Part shown: positions 56,101 to 64,000 of the stretch, in pieces | How the letters are laid out: every line of letters begins with the position of its first letter | Numbering within the stretch: the first letter of the stretch is position 1 | DNA from: Pectinophora gossypiella | Taxonomy: Eukaryota > Arthropoda > Insecta > Lepidoptera > Gelechiidae | Assembly: GCF_024362695.1 (NCBI RefSeq) | Contig: NC_065421.1 | Span: 3,348,001 to 3,412,000, forward strand | Length of the DNA stretch: 64,000 nt | Reading direction: 5' to 3' | Program-made: the position numbers and the translations under genes | Notes under the pieces: model-generated | What the model was told of the DNA's origin: nothing | Databases searched by the model: none | What the model saw: only the letters and a program-made list of their open reading frames with translations

Positions 56101-56785
56101 GTGGAGCAGCATAGTGCAGTACGCTCACCACAACCCCATCGATTCAAACAGTGTCATTTTCACTGATTTTATAACTCAATATAACTCATCGGTTGGCATA
56201 AGTAGGTGGCGTCGTGATTCGCGAAAATCGATTTTGAGTTTTTCGTGCATACATTTTGAGCATTGTTATTTAACATAACATAACATAACATAACAAATAC
56301 TTTATTGCACAAACAGGAAGAAACAAAAAGGTTATTTGTAAAAAGGCCACGTTGAAACAATTCATTTGTTGATATTGCGCACTGACTTGTATGCGCAACT
56401 GTCCAATAGCAACATTGCTTTTTAGATGAAGTGCCTTGATGTGGCCTTTTAACCCCCAGAAAAGATGTTCCTTTTTTGGTTACAATCAATGCCTATCACT
56501 GTTTTAACAGCCGTTAATTTCAAAAAACAATCAACAAGTTGAGTTTTACATAAAAAAAGTAAATATCCCACCTCCGAATTTGAACGAAACTTGCAGCTTG
56601 GCAGCCTTGTTGGCATCAGCAGCAAGCTTGGCAGTCCCCTCGATGAAGGCCTGGACTCCATTGACCACATGGGTGTTCTTGACCTTGATGACGTCACCTT
56701 CCACCTTGTACTCCGCTGAACCACACTTGCCGTTCTTTTCCGCTTCTGCGGGGTACTTGGAGATCTCGTACCAGGTGCCAGCATA
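51318..56785 (-). CDS. Bilin-binding-protein/insecticyanin-like lipocalin E, exon 1 not found
   Basis: Three coding exons on the minus strand: 56785-56572, 53964-53863, 51508-51318, together 168 residues plus stop. Entry phase is 0 and internal phases 1, 1, as in the other four genes, so a signal-peptide exon is expected upstream (beyond 56785) but I could not find it before 64000. Blocks: YAGTWYEISKYP, GKCGSAEY, VLATDYNNYAVAYNCKYD, AWVLSRSKKLEGNAK, and the conserved DFSEEACKF near the end. These are the closest in the window to Pieris bilin-binding protein and Manduca insecticyanin, so biliverdin carriage is a reasonable inference. Codon use is GC-rich (AAC, AAG, GCC), unlike A-C, suggesting high expression. 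Introns are 2607 and 2354 bases and filled with repeats. Confidence 0.9.
51509..53229. other. Intron 3 of lipocalin E, mostly unassigned
   Basis: AT-rich, no gene seen. A (GT)n microsatellite lies at 53092-53140. Confidence 0.5.
53092..53140 (+). repeat. (GT)n microsatellite
   Basis: About 24 GT units with one T insertion, within intron 3 of gene E. Confidence 0.9.
53232..53545 (+). mobile_element. Jockey/R1-like LINE C-terminal fragment
   Basis: Frame encodes LTGHCRLNTHLHRM, SPLCRFCFKDDETPLHLLCS, a Cys/His motif typical of the end of the polyprotein after the RNase H region, and ends EEDF. Probably continues as 3' untranslated sequence to about 53660. In intron 3 of gene E, antisense to the gene. 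Confidence 0.8.
53672..53820. mobile_element. MITE-C, short inverted-repeat element
   Basis: Left GGTTAAAAAGGTCACATCAA, right AATTGTTTTGATGTGGTGTC are inverted; interior AATATTGC and GCGCAATAT repeats. A second copy is at 56338-56457. This copy ends about 43 bases before exon 3 of gene E. Confidence 0.72.
54385..54712 (+). mobile_element. SINE family 1, nearly full length
   Basis: Head GCCTCCGTAGTCTAGTGGTT, B-box GGGTTCGATTCCC, tail ACGTATATAGGCTGTTTATA. Short internal deletion near 54645. Intron 2 of gene E. Confidence 0.87.
55100..55375 (-). mobile_element. RTE-type LINE C-terminal fragment
   Basis: Minus frame gives SRSQLADVGEKSAKLKWERA, GHVCRMHPEI, as in the AGHVCR block at 26500-26650. 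Frameshifted downstream. Intron 2 of gene E. Confidence 0.72.
55545..55825 (+). mobile_element. SINE family 4, full length
   Basis: Head CTGTAGCCGTAGTAGCAAAG, B-box-like GCAGGTTCGAATT, CATGTTTGGATCATAAATGA, end CAAATCTTCAGGTTAGGTAA. Intron 2 of gene E. Confidence 0.82.
55869..55965. repeat. Imperfect foldback, 32-base arms
   Basis: GGGCTTCGACCAATAGACG (arm 55869-55900) pairs with GCGGCTATTGGTCGAAGCCG (arm 55933-55965). Intron 2 of gene E. Likely a small MITE. Confidence 0.8.
56338..56457. mobile_element. MITE-C, second copy
   Basis: Left GTAAAAAGGCCACGTTGAAA, right TTGATGTGGCCTTTTAACCC. Ends about 115 bases before exon 2 of gene E. Confidence 0.7.
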
Positions 56786-57974
56786 CTGGGAATGGCAAGA
56801 ATAATTAATTATAATATTTATGTAGAAATTGAGGTTGGGTATAACAAATAAAATCCGTTATGTTCGCTGAGACACTGAGTTTATTATTCTTTCCACTATT
56901 TAAACAGTTTTTACAAAATATTCACCACCTCAGACCTCACACTCGTCGCACACCACCAGTCGCCATTCCCCCCTTCCTTCTCCTCTTTCCCCTCTCATGC
57001 CATCTCACTCACATCCTCACTCTCACACACAATCTGTACCGTTCGTTCCATTGTCCCAGTCATCCTACATTTATTTAATTGTTTATTGTACACATAAGGA
57101 GAAACCGAACACTGAAAACGTAAAACAAAAGGTACGCTTAACTCTAAAAGACATCTCTTCCAGCCAACCCTGCATGTTGGGAAATATTGTACTATACGAA
57201 CACTGTATAATACGAACACTGACGCGTAAATGTCAAGACGCGTATCTTAGTTTTAATTTCGTATTTTTATTATAATCATAGTTTTTAGTCGACTAATTTA
57301 CTTGTATTTGTGTTAATTTTAGTATATAAAGTGTGTAAAATAGAAATTTGTGTATATGAAGTGGAAATATTGGTGTAAATTCAAATCAGCTGATTGTCGT
57401 ACGGAGACCAACGGACACCGACGTTACAAATTCGAAAATACGGACTAAAACCTGAGGAGTATTGCTTTGTTCCATATTATTACATTAGCTAGCGATAAAT
57501 ATTATTGCTATAACATAACAGTACACAGATCACACCAGAGATTAAAGTCCAACCTCACACCCGGCGCCGTTGTAGTCTCGCTTTGTTTTGACGTTAAGTA
57601 GAAACATAGTTGACGACAAAAAAAAACGGAAACACACAATGTTTTTCTATTTATTTACACACTTACAATAACATTATATTGTTGGCATTATATTGTATAT
57701 TGTAGCAGTGTAAAACATAACTTTTTTACTCCACAAATTAGACATAAATAACGTACACTAACATAATTTTAATTTAAGGTATATTGTATTTCTCTAGTTA
57801 AGTGAATTGTATTCTTTTGGAGAAATAAATTTCTTAAACCGTAAATAACGTACACAAAGCATTTTGTTATGTAGGTACTTATTGCAGATTGCTAAGTAAA
57901 ATATTATTAACAATATTATAGGTATTTTCTATTTTTCTTGGAATAGTTACTGCTGCCTTTCCTTTATTATTTCA
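56786..57974. other. Expected intron 1 of lipocalin E, unassigned
   Basis: No signal-peptide exon with a CPxV-type motif and matching donor was recognised. 57300-57430 contains TATATAAAG, but no start codon context supports a promoter call. 56950-57050 is C/T-rich. Confidence 0.35.
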
Positions 57975-59535
57975 GATTCTGTCTAGTATGGCTCCCTGCA
58001 GCAAAAAGGATTGTATTCCCGGTTTGTATTCTACCAGTACTTAGTAAAATTTTCGAGAAAATTATTCTCGACCAACTGCTATGTCATTTTAATTTAAATA
58101 ACTTACTCCACAGCCAGCAGTTTGGTTTTACTAAGGGTCGGTCTACAACAGACGCGAGTGTGACATTTGTTCGACACATTTTCGATGCTTGGGAGAAGTC
58201 GCAGAATGCCGTAGGAGTATTCTGTGACTTGTCTAAGGCGTTCGACTGCGTGGATCACGAGACCTTGCTTTTGAAATTGAGGCACTATGGACTAAATAAT
58301 GGAGCTCTCAGTTTGTTAAATTCATATCTAGGTGGTAGGATACAAAAGGTACAAATCAATAGTACAACTTCTTCGGGCTCTCATGTTCAAATGGGAGTTC
58401 CTCAAGGATCCATTTTGGGTCCGTTTCTTTTTTTAGTGTACATAAATGATTTACCTTATGTAGTACAGAACCAAGCTGACATTGTGCTGTTCGCGGATGA
58501 CACTTCTCTTATATTTAAAATCGACAGAAAGTTAGAGGAATTTGACGAAGCAAACAGCGCTGTGTCGCAGGTTCTAAGTTGGTTTACAGTAAATAACCTA
58601 GTTCTAAATGCTAAGAAAACGAAGTGTATTAAATTTGTTCTACCAAACGTAAAGAAAGTAAATAATAACATTAAAATTAACGATGAGAAACTAGATTTTG
58701 TTGAACACACAGTTTTCTTAGGAATTACTGTAGATTCAAAACTTCAATGGGGCCCACATATTGTATCACTAGCGGGCAAGCTAAGTTCAGCAGCATATGC
58801 CGTCAGAAGGATCCGACAACTCACAGATGTACCCACTGCTAGACTTGTCTACTTCAGCTACTTCCACAGCATAATGTCTTACGGTATTTTGCTGTGGGGT
58901 CGAGCCGCTGATGTAGAAACTATTTTCATCATTCAAAAAAGAGCAGTTCGCGCTATTTATAAGCTGCGTTGTCGGGACTCTTTGAGGGAGCTGTTTAAAG
59001 AAATAAATATACTGACGGTCGCAAGTCAATATATATATGAAAACATTATGTATGTACGTAAAAACTTATCTCTCCTTCCGAGAAACTGTGAAAGGCATAC
59101 TTACAATACAAGAAATAAACATAAAATTGCTATTCAAAATTCTAGATTAAGTAAATTAAATTCATCTTTTTTGGGGTTATGTATACGTTTTTACAATAAA
59201 ATACCAGATAATATTTTAAATTTGTCAGAAAATAAATTTAAAGCTCACGTGAAGCTTACTTTATGTAAAAAAGCTTATTATAAGATTAATGACTACCTAA
59301 ATGATAAAAATGTCTGGTATTGAATGTGTTCCTCTAGTTATTAAATAACTTGTAATGTATATCCTCATTGGTTTTTAAAAGATGTGTTGCTGTTGCAGTT
59401 TCTTGTCATTTCTTCTCCTCAGCCATAACACCTTGCGAAATGACGTAAATTCAAAAATGTTACATTGACCTTCAACAAGTTTATCCATGATAATTACGTT
59501 GAATAAATGATTCTGATTCTGATTCTGATTGCCAG
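57975..59535 (+). mobile_element. CR1/jockey-like LINE, 5' truncated, ~449-codon open reverse-transcriptase frame
   Basis: Open from about 57977 to the stop at 59321-59323. In order: VCILPVLSKIFEKIILDQLL, QQFGFTKGRSTTDASVTF, FCDLSKAFDCVDHETLL, MGVPQGSILGPFLFLVYIND, VLFADDTSLIF (catalytic DD), LVLNAKKTKCIKF, FLGITVDSKLQWGPHI, and the terminal block RDSLRELFKEINILTVASQY. The 3' untranslated part ends in (GATTCT)n at 59509-59531. No endonuclease domain, so it is dead on arrival, yet it has no stop or frameshift in 1.3 kb, pointing to a recent insertion. The first ATG-type start usable is internal (58160). Related LINE pieces: 18613-19192 and 34490-34620. Confidence 0.9.
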
Positions 59536-59672
59536 GCTTAAGAGACCATGCAGTGTACCTTAGACAAAAGAGAACACGAAAAAAGAAGTGTAAACAAAGA
59601 TATACATATATTATACGGGTGTGTAATAATTATGAAAAGAAATTATATTTAGATATATAATAAACTAAGATA

Positions 59673-59800
59673 GTGGCCCCGATTCCAGGACACACCATCC
59701 AATTTTACTTTAAGTTATACCCGTCATTTTCTTATCCGCCGTAAAGGAAAGGGACGGATGATTGACAACTGTTTCCAAGTCTCTCATTTCCCTTTATATC
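59673..59800. mobile_element. MITE-B, left-end fragment
   Basis: GTGGCCCCGATTCCAGGACA, TTACTTTAAGTTATACCCGT, TTATCCGCCGTAAAGGAAAG. Confidence 0.75.
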
Positions 59801-60394
59801 TTATCCTGACTTAAGACCTCCTGGTTATATGTCGATTCCTAAAAATACCTAAGTACAAAAACAAATTTTACAATGATCACAACTAATGGTTCATAATTTC
59901 ACCACTGTTTACAAATAATTCATTGGGCTCAGTGACGTATCACAAAAAAAATTGTGATCCCTAGTTTGGTTACGACATTGCCTAATTATTATCTATATTT
60001 ACTTAAAGTATCTTTTTAAGTGTTACAGTTAGGTAATTGAATTTCCTTGCCTTGCTAATATAATTGTATAATGATAAAATAAATCATTGTCACGGTCAAC
60101 CCGGCGGTCTATTGACACGGAGGTTTTGTCCAAGCAACCTTCACGGTTGATCAACCAAATCGATGAATCATCTCGCTAAACGCATTATCTAGTATTAAGT
60201 ATGTAAAGTTTTTTTTTGAACTGAATGCAACAAAAGCAAAATTGCATCATGTAGTTTTTATCAGGTTACCTACATAACTGCATCTAAACTGTAAACTGCG
60301 TATCAGCTGCAACATTTCAGCAATAATTTTAATTTAAACAGATCATATTATTCTTCTATTAGTTTAGTTTATTTGTGGTTTAGTTTAGGTTATT

Positions 60395-60674
60395 TAGGAG
60401 ATATGAATGCATGGGATTAACTGTCTGAGAACTGATATTAGGCAGCTAAATTACTCAATTGTATACCAATATTTTATGTTTATTTTTATTTTTTTAAAGA
60501 ACGTCTAGGGCCCTGTGCCGAGGTTTTTCTTGCAGCTTCTTTTCCCCGGCTATACAGGTTGTGAGAAGCTGCAGTAGTTTTAGGCGGATGAGACGTTCGT
60601 TATGTAAAAAATTGACGATTCAAAGTTTAACTATGTTACCTACTGAATAAAGATATTTTTGAATTTGAATTTGT
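60395..60674 (+). mobile_element. LINE 3' end, (AATTTG)-tailed family
   Basis: GAATGCATGGGATTAACTGT, GGGCCCTGTGCCGAGGTTTT, CTTCTTTTCCCCGGCTATAC, GATATTTTTGAATTTGAATT. Same 3' end as 18613-18900 reversed. Confidence 0.85.
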
Positions 60675-60714
60675 GTAATATAGAATAGCGCAATGAGGAA
60701 CAGGCCTATACCCC

Positions 60715-60800
60715 ACAATTCACCCACTGGTTATCCAACCACTGGTTACGGTTACCCACCCACTTTACCCACCCGCTGGTTACCCACCCACTCTTTACTT
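60715..60800 (+). repeat. Short degenerate tandem repeat, ACCCACCCACTGGTT units
   Basis: CACTGGTTATCC, CACTGGTTACGG, CGCTGGTTACCC and CCACTT/CCACTC words alternate. It encodes a Pro/Thr/Tyr-rich frame by chance. Confidence 0.55.
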
Positions 60801-61230
60801 GTTCAACCTGTTTTTGGTTTAGGGCCGAACCGGGAACTTGGGGTTCTCGTGTGTTTATTAAACTGTAACAATGTTGGTCAAATTCTCAGTTCGAATTTTG
60901 TTTTAACTTGGATTTGGCTGTATTTATTTTTTCAGCTATGCTATGCACTTCCTTTGGTATATGTATGAAATAAAATAAAAGAATCATTAAGAATGAAATA
61001 GCGACAATATAATGATTTCTGAAGTAAGGTACGAAATCTTGAAAAAGGTACAAAAGGGGTCATATCTCCTAAACCGCTAATACTCGCTGAACATACATGG
61101 GGGTGTCTCTGGTAGTCAATGAGTCCCTGTATCTAATTTTGCATTTTGAACGTGAACTTCTGGGCAATATTGAGACCGTACAATCAAACATTCAATATGA
61201 GTTCCTTATGATCCTACATTGAAAATAATT
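60801..61230. other. No gene seen
   Basis: Nothing recognised. Confidence 0.3.
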
Positions 61231-61487
61231 ACGCACGGGCCTTCCCTATGGATGGATAGGGAGATCGGGCCTTAAACCATCACGCGGGCCCAGTGCGGAT
61301 TGATGGTTATTAACGACTGCTAGTGCAGCCGGGACCAACGGCTTAACGTGCCTTCCGAAGCACGGAGGAGCTCGAGATGAAAACTTTTTTTTTTGTGGTC
61401 ACCCATCCTGTGACCGCCTTTGCGAAAGTTGCTTTACTTCAACAATCGCAGACCGAGCGCGTTAACCGCTGCGCCACCGAGCTCCTC
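61231..61487 (-). mobile_element. Composite tRNA/5S-headed SINE, 3'-truncated
   Basis: From GCACGGGCCTTCCCTATGGA to the head GCGCCACCGAGCTCCTCC; the last ~50 bases and (GAT) tail are missing. Confidence 0.85.
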
Positions 61488-61707
61488 CTTTTTCAGGATA
61501 AACTTACCTAATGGAAGGTGGTGAAATGATTCATCCAATTCAATGTATCAACAAGGATTATCAGTTCAGATTGGTAAATTACCAGTATTGTCAATTGAAT
61601 GGTACCGATTGAATGAATAGGGTAAATGTTAGTCATTATGGATTGGTCTGACGCATTAGTCTAAAAATAAATGTAAAGGGAACAATCAAAATGATTAACC
61701 TAACTAC

Positions 61708-62170
61708 TTATATTTTGGTGGGTGGGAGTGGTGGTGGTTGGTATAAGTGACCACAGATATCCTGTTCAAAACGATGGTCTATTTGGACTGTACGCTGATC
61801 ACCTCCCCTGGTAGTTGCGGCTTCCAAATACATCCCACTCAGGGTCGGTACTGAAAAGTATCGGCGTCCTAAGGACGTAATATACGATCCCGACGACCCG
61901 ATTACTCTAGCCATAGAGGCGGCCAATCAGCTCGCGACACCAAACACTTCAGAATCCCCGATACCGACCCCGCCGGCGTGGTCGACGATTTCCATCATTC
62001 AGCGCTTATCGCTATCGACTCACTAGGGTCGATTAATTCTTTCAAATATTCTTCCTCTCAGACGACGCCCTGAGCCGAGATTCGCGCCCAACTGGGCACC
62101 CTTAGGCCTGTTGTCTTAAATTTTGTTCAGCGCTCCCCATTTGTCCGGCCACAATAATTCAGGTCAAAAA
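61708..62170 (+). mobile_element. LINE 3' region, family L3, longest copy
   Basis: Includes GATCCCGACGACCCGATTAC, TCCCCGATACCGACCCCGCC, GTGGTCGACGATTTCCATCA and GAGCGCTCCCCATTTGTCCG-type end, finishing GGTCAAAAAAAG. Extends this family's 3' part about 250 bases beyond the other copies. Confidence 0.75.
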
Positions 62171-62209
62171 AAGATGATCACCTATCTCATCGTGCAGGAG
62201 AATCAATTT

Positions 62210-62324
62210 ACATACATTTTGGTCACATGATTTTTTTTGACAAATTGCACTGTCTCACTAAATGTCAAATATGTTAGTGCGACAGAGTCCTAAAGTGGGT
62301 ACATTATATTGCTCATGACTGTAC
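62210..62324. mobile_element. MITE-A, left-truncated
   Basis: GTCTCACTAAATGTCAAATA, AGAGTCCTAAAGTGGGTACA, GCTCATGACTGTAC. Confidence 0.7.
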
Positions 62325-62337
62325 CTACATATTTGGA

Positions 62338-62472
62338 GGCTTAGCACCGTAAGCACGCGACTCTTTCTCGCCGCGACAGAGATCATCTGTCTCTTTCTAT
62401 GCAGTACTGTGAGAGAGTGACGGGTGGGTGACGTCGAGGCGAGAAAGAGTCGCGCGCATACGGTGCTAAGCC
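62338..62472. repeat. Foldback with 40-base arms
   Basis: Arm 62338-62377 (GGCTTAGCACCGTAAGCACG onward) pairs with 62433-62472 at 37 of 40 positions; 55-base loop containing CTGTCTCTTT. Likely a MITE. Confidence 0.88.
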
Positions 62473-62662
62473 CGCTGATGTTAGGACATATTGTATCCCA
62501 GTCAGAGGTAAGTACATCCAGCGTAAGATGAACTAAGCCCCCACACCTCTGTCCATCCGCCCCAAAACCCGATTCGACAAGACTCTCTTCGAGAAGAGCG
62601 CTTTAAATATTTAGGTAATATTGCTTTGTTTTTTTTTTATGGATTTATGATGTCGCAGAATA

Positions 62663-62908
62663 GGGTAGTTTCCAACTAGTCAAATCAGTTACTTCTTACT
62701 AAACGTCAAAACTATGGAATTTGTATGATAAAAAAACCTGTGACGTCATAGAAAAACGTGACAAAATGTCGCACTTATTATTACATTTTTCTTTATTAAA
62801 ATTCATAAATACGTTAAGTACAAAATAGAAAACGTTTTTGTCACCTTTAAATCTGTCTTATTTAGTAATCAGAATTCCATAATTTATCTTTGACCTAGGA
62901 AACTACCC
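62663..62908. mobile_element. MITE-D, short inverted-repeat element
   Basis: Ends GGGTAGTTTCC and GGAAACTACCC. Interior with TGACGTCATAGAAAAACGTG. A second copy at 20905-21136 continues at 22134-22165 after a 1-kb insertion. Confidence 0.72.
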
Positions 62909-62919
62909 AATTGGAAGAG

Positions 62920-63100
62920 GAAGGCCAGGCTACACACCGCGATCCAGAACGTTTAAAAAGAAAGGCCAGATCAGGAGTACTTTAAACTGACGAGAGTGAA
63001 GATGAAGTCTTTGATGAGAGTGGCAGAAGCGAAAGTGGTGTGTCAGGATCGTATGAAGTGGATATCCGTGGTCTCTACCCACACCAATGGGAAAGAGGAG
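62920..63100 (+). mobile_element. RTE-like LINE C-terminal fragment, decayed
   Basis: Broken frames give GRGRPGYTPRSRTF, GQIRSTLN, and CQDRMKWISVVST, matching LIRSTLNW and CQDRSKWNSIVSA of 14549-14821. Confidence 0.72.
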
Positions 63101-63171
63101 TCATCTCATGTATGTGTATTTACTATTTATACTTTTGTTTTGTCAAAAAATTCAAAATTCTTTTTATTAAA

Positions 63172-63533
63172 ACCGGTAGGACCAAAAGCACCGTACGCTT
63201 GCGCTAGCGGTTTATTGGTCCTCCTGAGCCACTGGCGTTGAACACGGGGGTGTCAGCGTCATCACTGGGGCTCGAGAGGTGGCGTACGCTATGTCGCGTA
63301 CGCCTCTCCACAACGAAGGTGGGGTGGGGGGACTTATCCCCCACGAGATGGTACCCAAACCATGGGTAATCGCCGCCAAGCCGCGGAAGAATGCGAAAGC
63401 GTCCCCGAAGCTTGGCATAACGGCGGTGATACGGACACCGGGGGGTTTTAGTCGGTGTGAGACCGACATAACCCTCATGCTGCCCCCGCGGTGGGAGGGT
63501 ATACAGTAGGCATTTCCCCTCAAGAAAAAAAAA
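63172..63533 (+). mobile_element. GC-rich LINE 3' end with poly-A
   Basis: GC-rich block: GGGGGACTTATCCCCCACGA, AAGCCGCGGAAGAATGCGAA, GTGTGAGACCGACATAACCC, CCGCGGTGGGAGGGTATACA and an A-rich end at 63524-63533. Open in both strands by composition. R1/L1-like families of Lepidoptera end this way; exact family not determined. Confidence 0.6.
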
Positions 63534-63544
63534 GGTCCACGTCA

Positions 63545-63730
63545 GGTCATATCACATTGGGTTTCCTCACGATGTTTTCCTTCACCGCTGAGCACGTGGT
63601 TATCTTTATAATTATGGTCCAAACATGAATACGAAAGCAATTTCGAAAATCATTGGTTTTGGCCGATGCTGGGATTTGAACCTGCTCATAGAGAGAGTCA
63701 AGCGTACTTCTAACTAGGCTTCCACAGCTC
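63545..63730 (-). mobile_element. SINE family 4, 5' half
   Basis: GTTTCCTCACGATGTTTTCC, CACCGCTGAGCACGTGGTTA, and GGGATTTGAACCTGC in the B-box region. Confidence 0.8.
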
Positions 63731-63747
63731 AGTGAATGAATTAATGG

Positions 63748-64000
63748 TGCTAATTCCTGTAAATACCATCTAATTTTATTTTCAGTTATATCTGTCATTT
63801 TCTTATCCGCCGAAAAGGAAAGGAACAGATAATCGACAAGCATAAAGTTTATGGAACACACGTAAATTTTAAGCACAAATCTAAAACAACCGTCTAAAAA
63901 TTTTAAGTACATTGGCCAATAACCCGAGAGAATTAAGTTGACAGCACACATCAAACGGTTTGAATACCAGCGAGATACCTTTTTGATTCGACCGGGTGAT
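63748..64000. mobile_element. MITE-B, cut by the window end
   Basis: Begins GTGCTAATTCCTGTAAATAC, collinear with 28974 onward; right half lies outside. Confidence 0.8.

Noticed and set aside
57100..57450. Exon 1 of lipocalin E containing TGTCCG (CP motif) near 57410 on the minus strand
   Set aside because: The frame has an upstream stop within a few codons, no signal peptide and no matching phase-0 donor.
60693..60968. A Pro/Tyr-rich secreted peptide gene
   Set aside because: The composition comes from a short degenerate CCACTGGTTACC repeat and no signal peptide is present.
63212..63523. A 103-codon minus-strand protein and its plus-strand partner
   Set aside because: GC-rich LINE 3' end is open in several frames by composition; poly-A and context indicate a retroposon.
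1..64000. CRISPR arrays, bacterial operons or phage genes
   Set aside because: Nothing fits: the genes have introns, and repeats are eukaryotic SINE/LINE/MITE types without regular spacers.

Overview
The window looks like a stretch of a moth or butterfly (Lepidoptera) nuclear genome. It is AT-rich and dense with interspersed repeats: RTE-like and CR1/jockey-like non-LTR elements, several tRNA-headed SINE families and many small inverted-repeat elements. Its only convincing host genes are insecticyanin / bilin-binding-protein type lipocalins, a family typically expanded in Lepidoptera. All placements are read by eye from splice sites, motifs and repeat-to-repeat comparison inside the window; no database was consulted.

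Layout. 1-27.6 kb: no host gene that I can support. It is a mosaic of SINEs, LINE 3' ends, inverted-repeat elements, one solo LTR with a tRNA-Pro-type primer binding site (19.6-20.0 kb) and a fragment of a histone H1 tail lying inside a SINE (19.2-19.4 kb). 27.6-56.8 kb: a cluster of five lipocalin genes (called A to E here) on strictly alternating strands: A minus (27636-32994), B plus (38327-45011), C minus (45446-47219), D plus (48597-50431), E minus (51318-56785, first exon not found). All share the same coding architecture, four exons with intron phases 0, 1, 1 (E shows the last three exons), the G-x-W, T-D-Y-like and W-x-L-S-R lipocalin blocks, and four cysteines at the insecticyanin positions. 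C and D are compact with introns of 0.3-0.5 kb; A, B and E are swollen by transposable elements. 34.7-36.8 kb holds a 5'-truncated LINE nested in an older copy. Intron 3 of gene B holds a 3.6 kb inverted-repeat DNA element that itself carries a decayed RTE. 56.8-64 kb: repeats again, including a 5'-truncated LINE with a long open reverse-transcriptase frame (57.98-59.53 kb).

How it works together. The lipocalins are predicted secreted eight-stranded barrels that bind hydrophobic ligands. E is closest to the biliverdin-carrying proteins that colour larval haemolymph and cuticle blue-green; A, B, C and D are more divergent, and A has many N-glycosylation sites and a hydrophobic C-terminus. Head-to-head (A/B, C/D) and tail-to-tail (B/C, D/E) arrangements suggest growth by inverted duplication and possible shared regulation of the C/D pair. 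The repeats give unusually readable insertion history: target-site duplications, an unoccupied paralogous site for one SINE, and two antisense SINEs parked within 15 bases of lipocalin splice donors.
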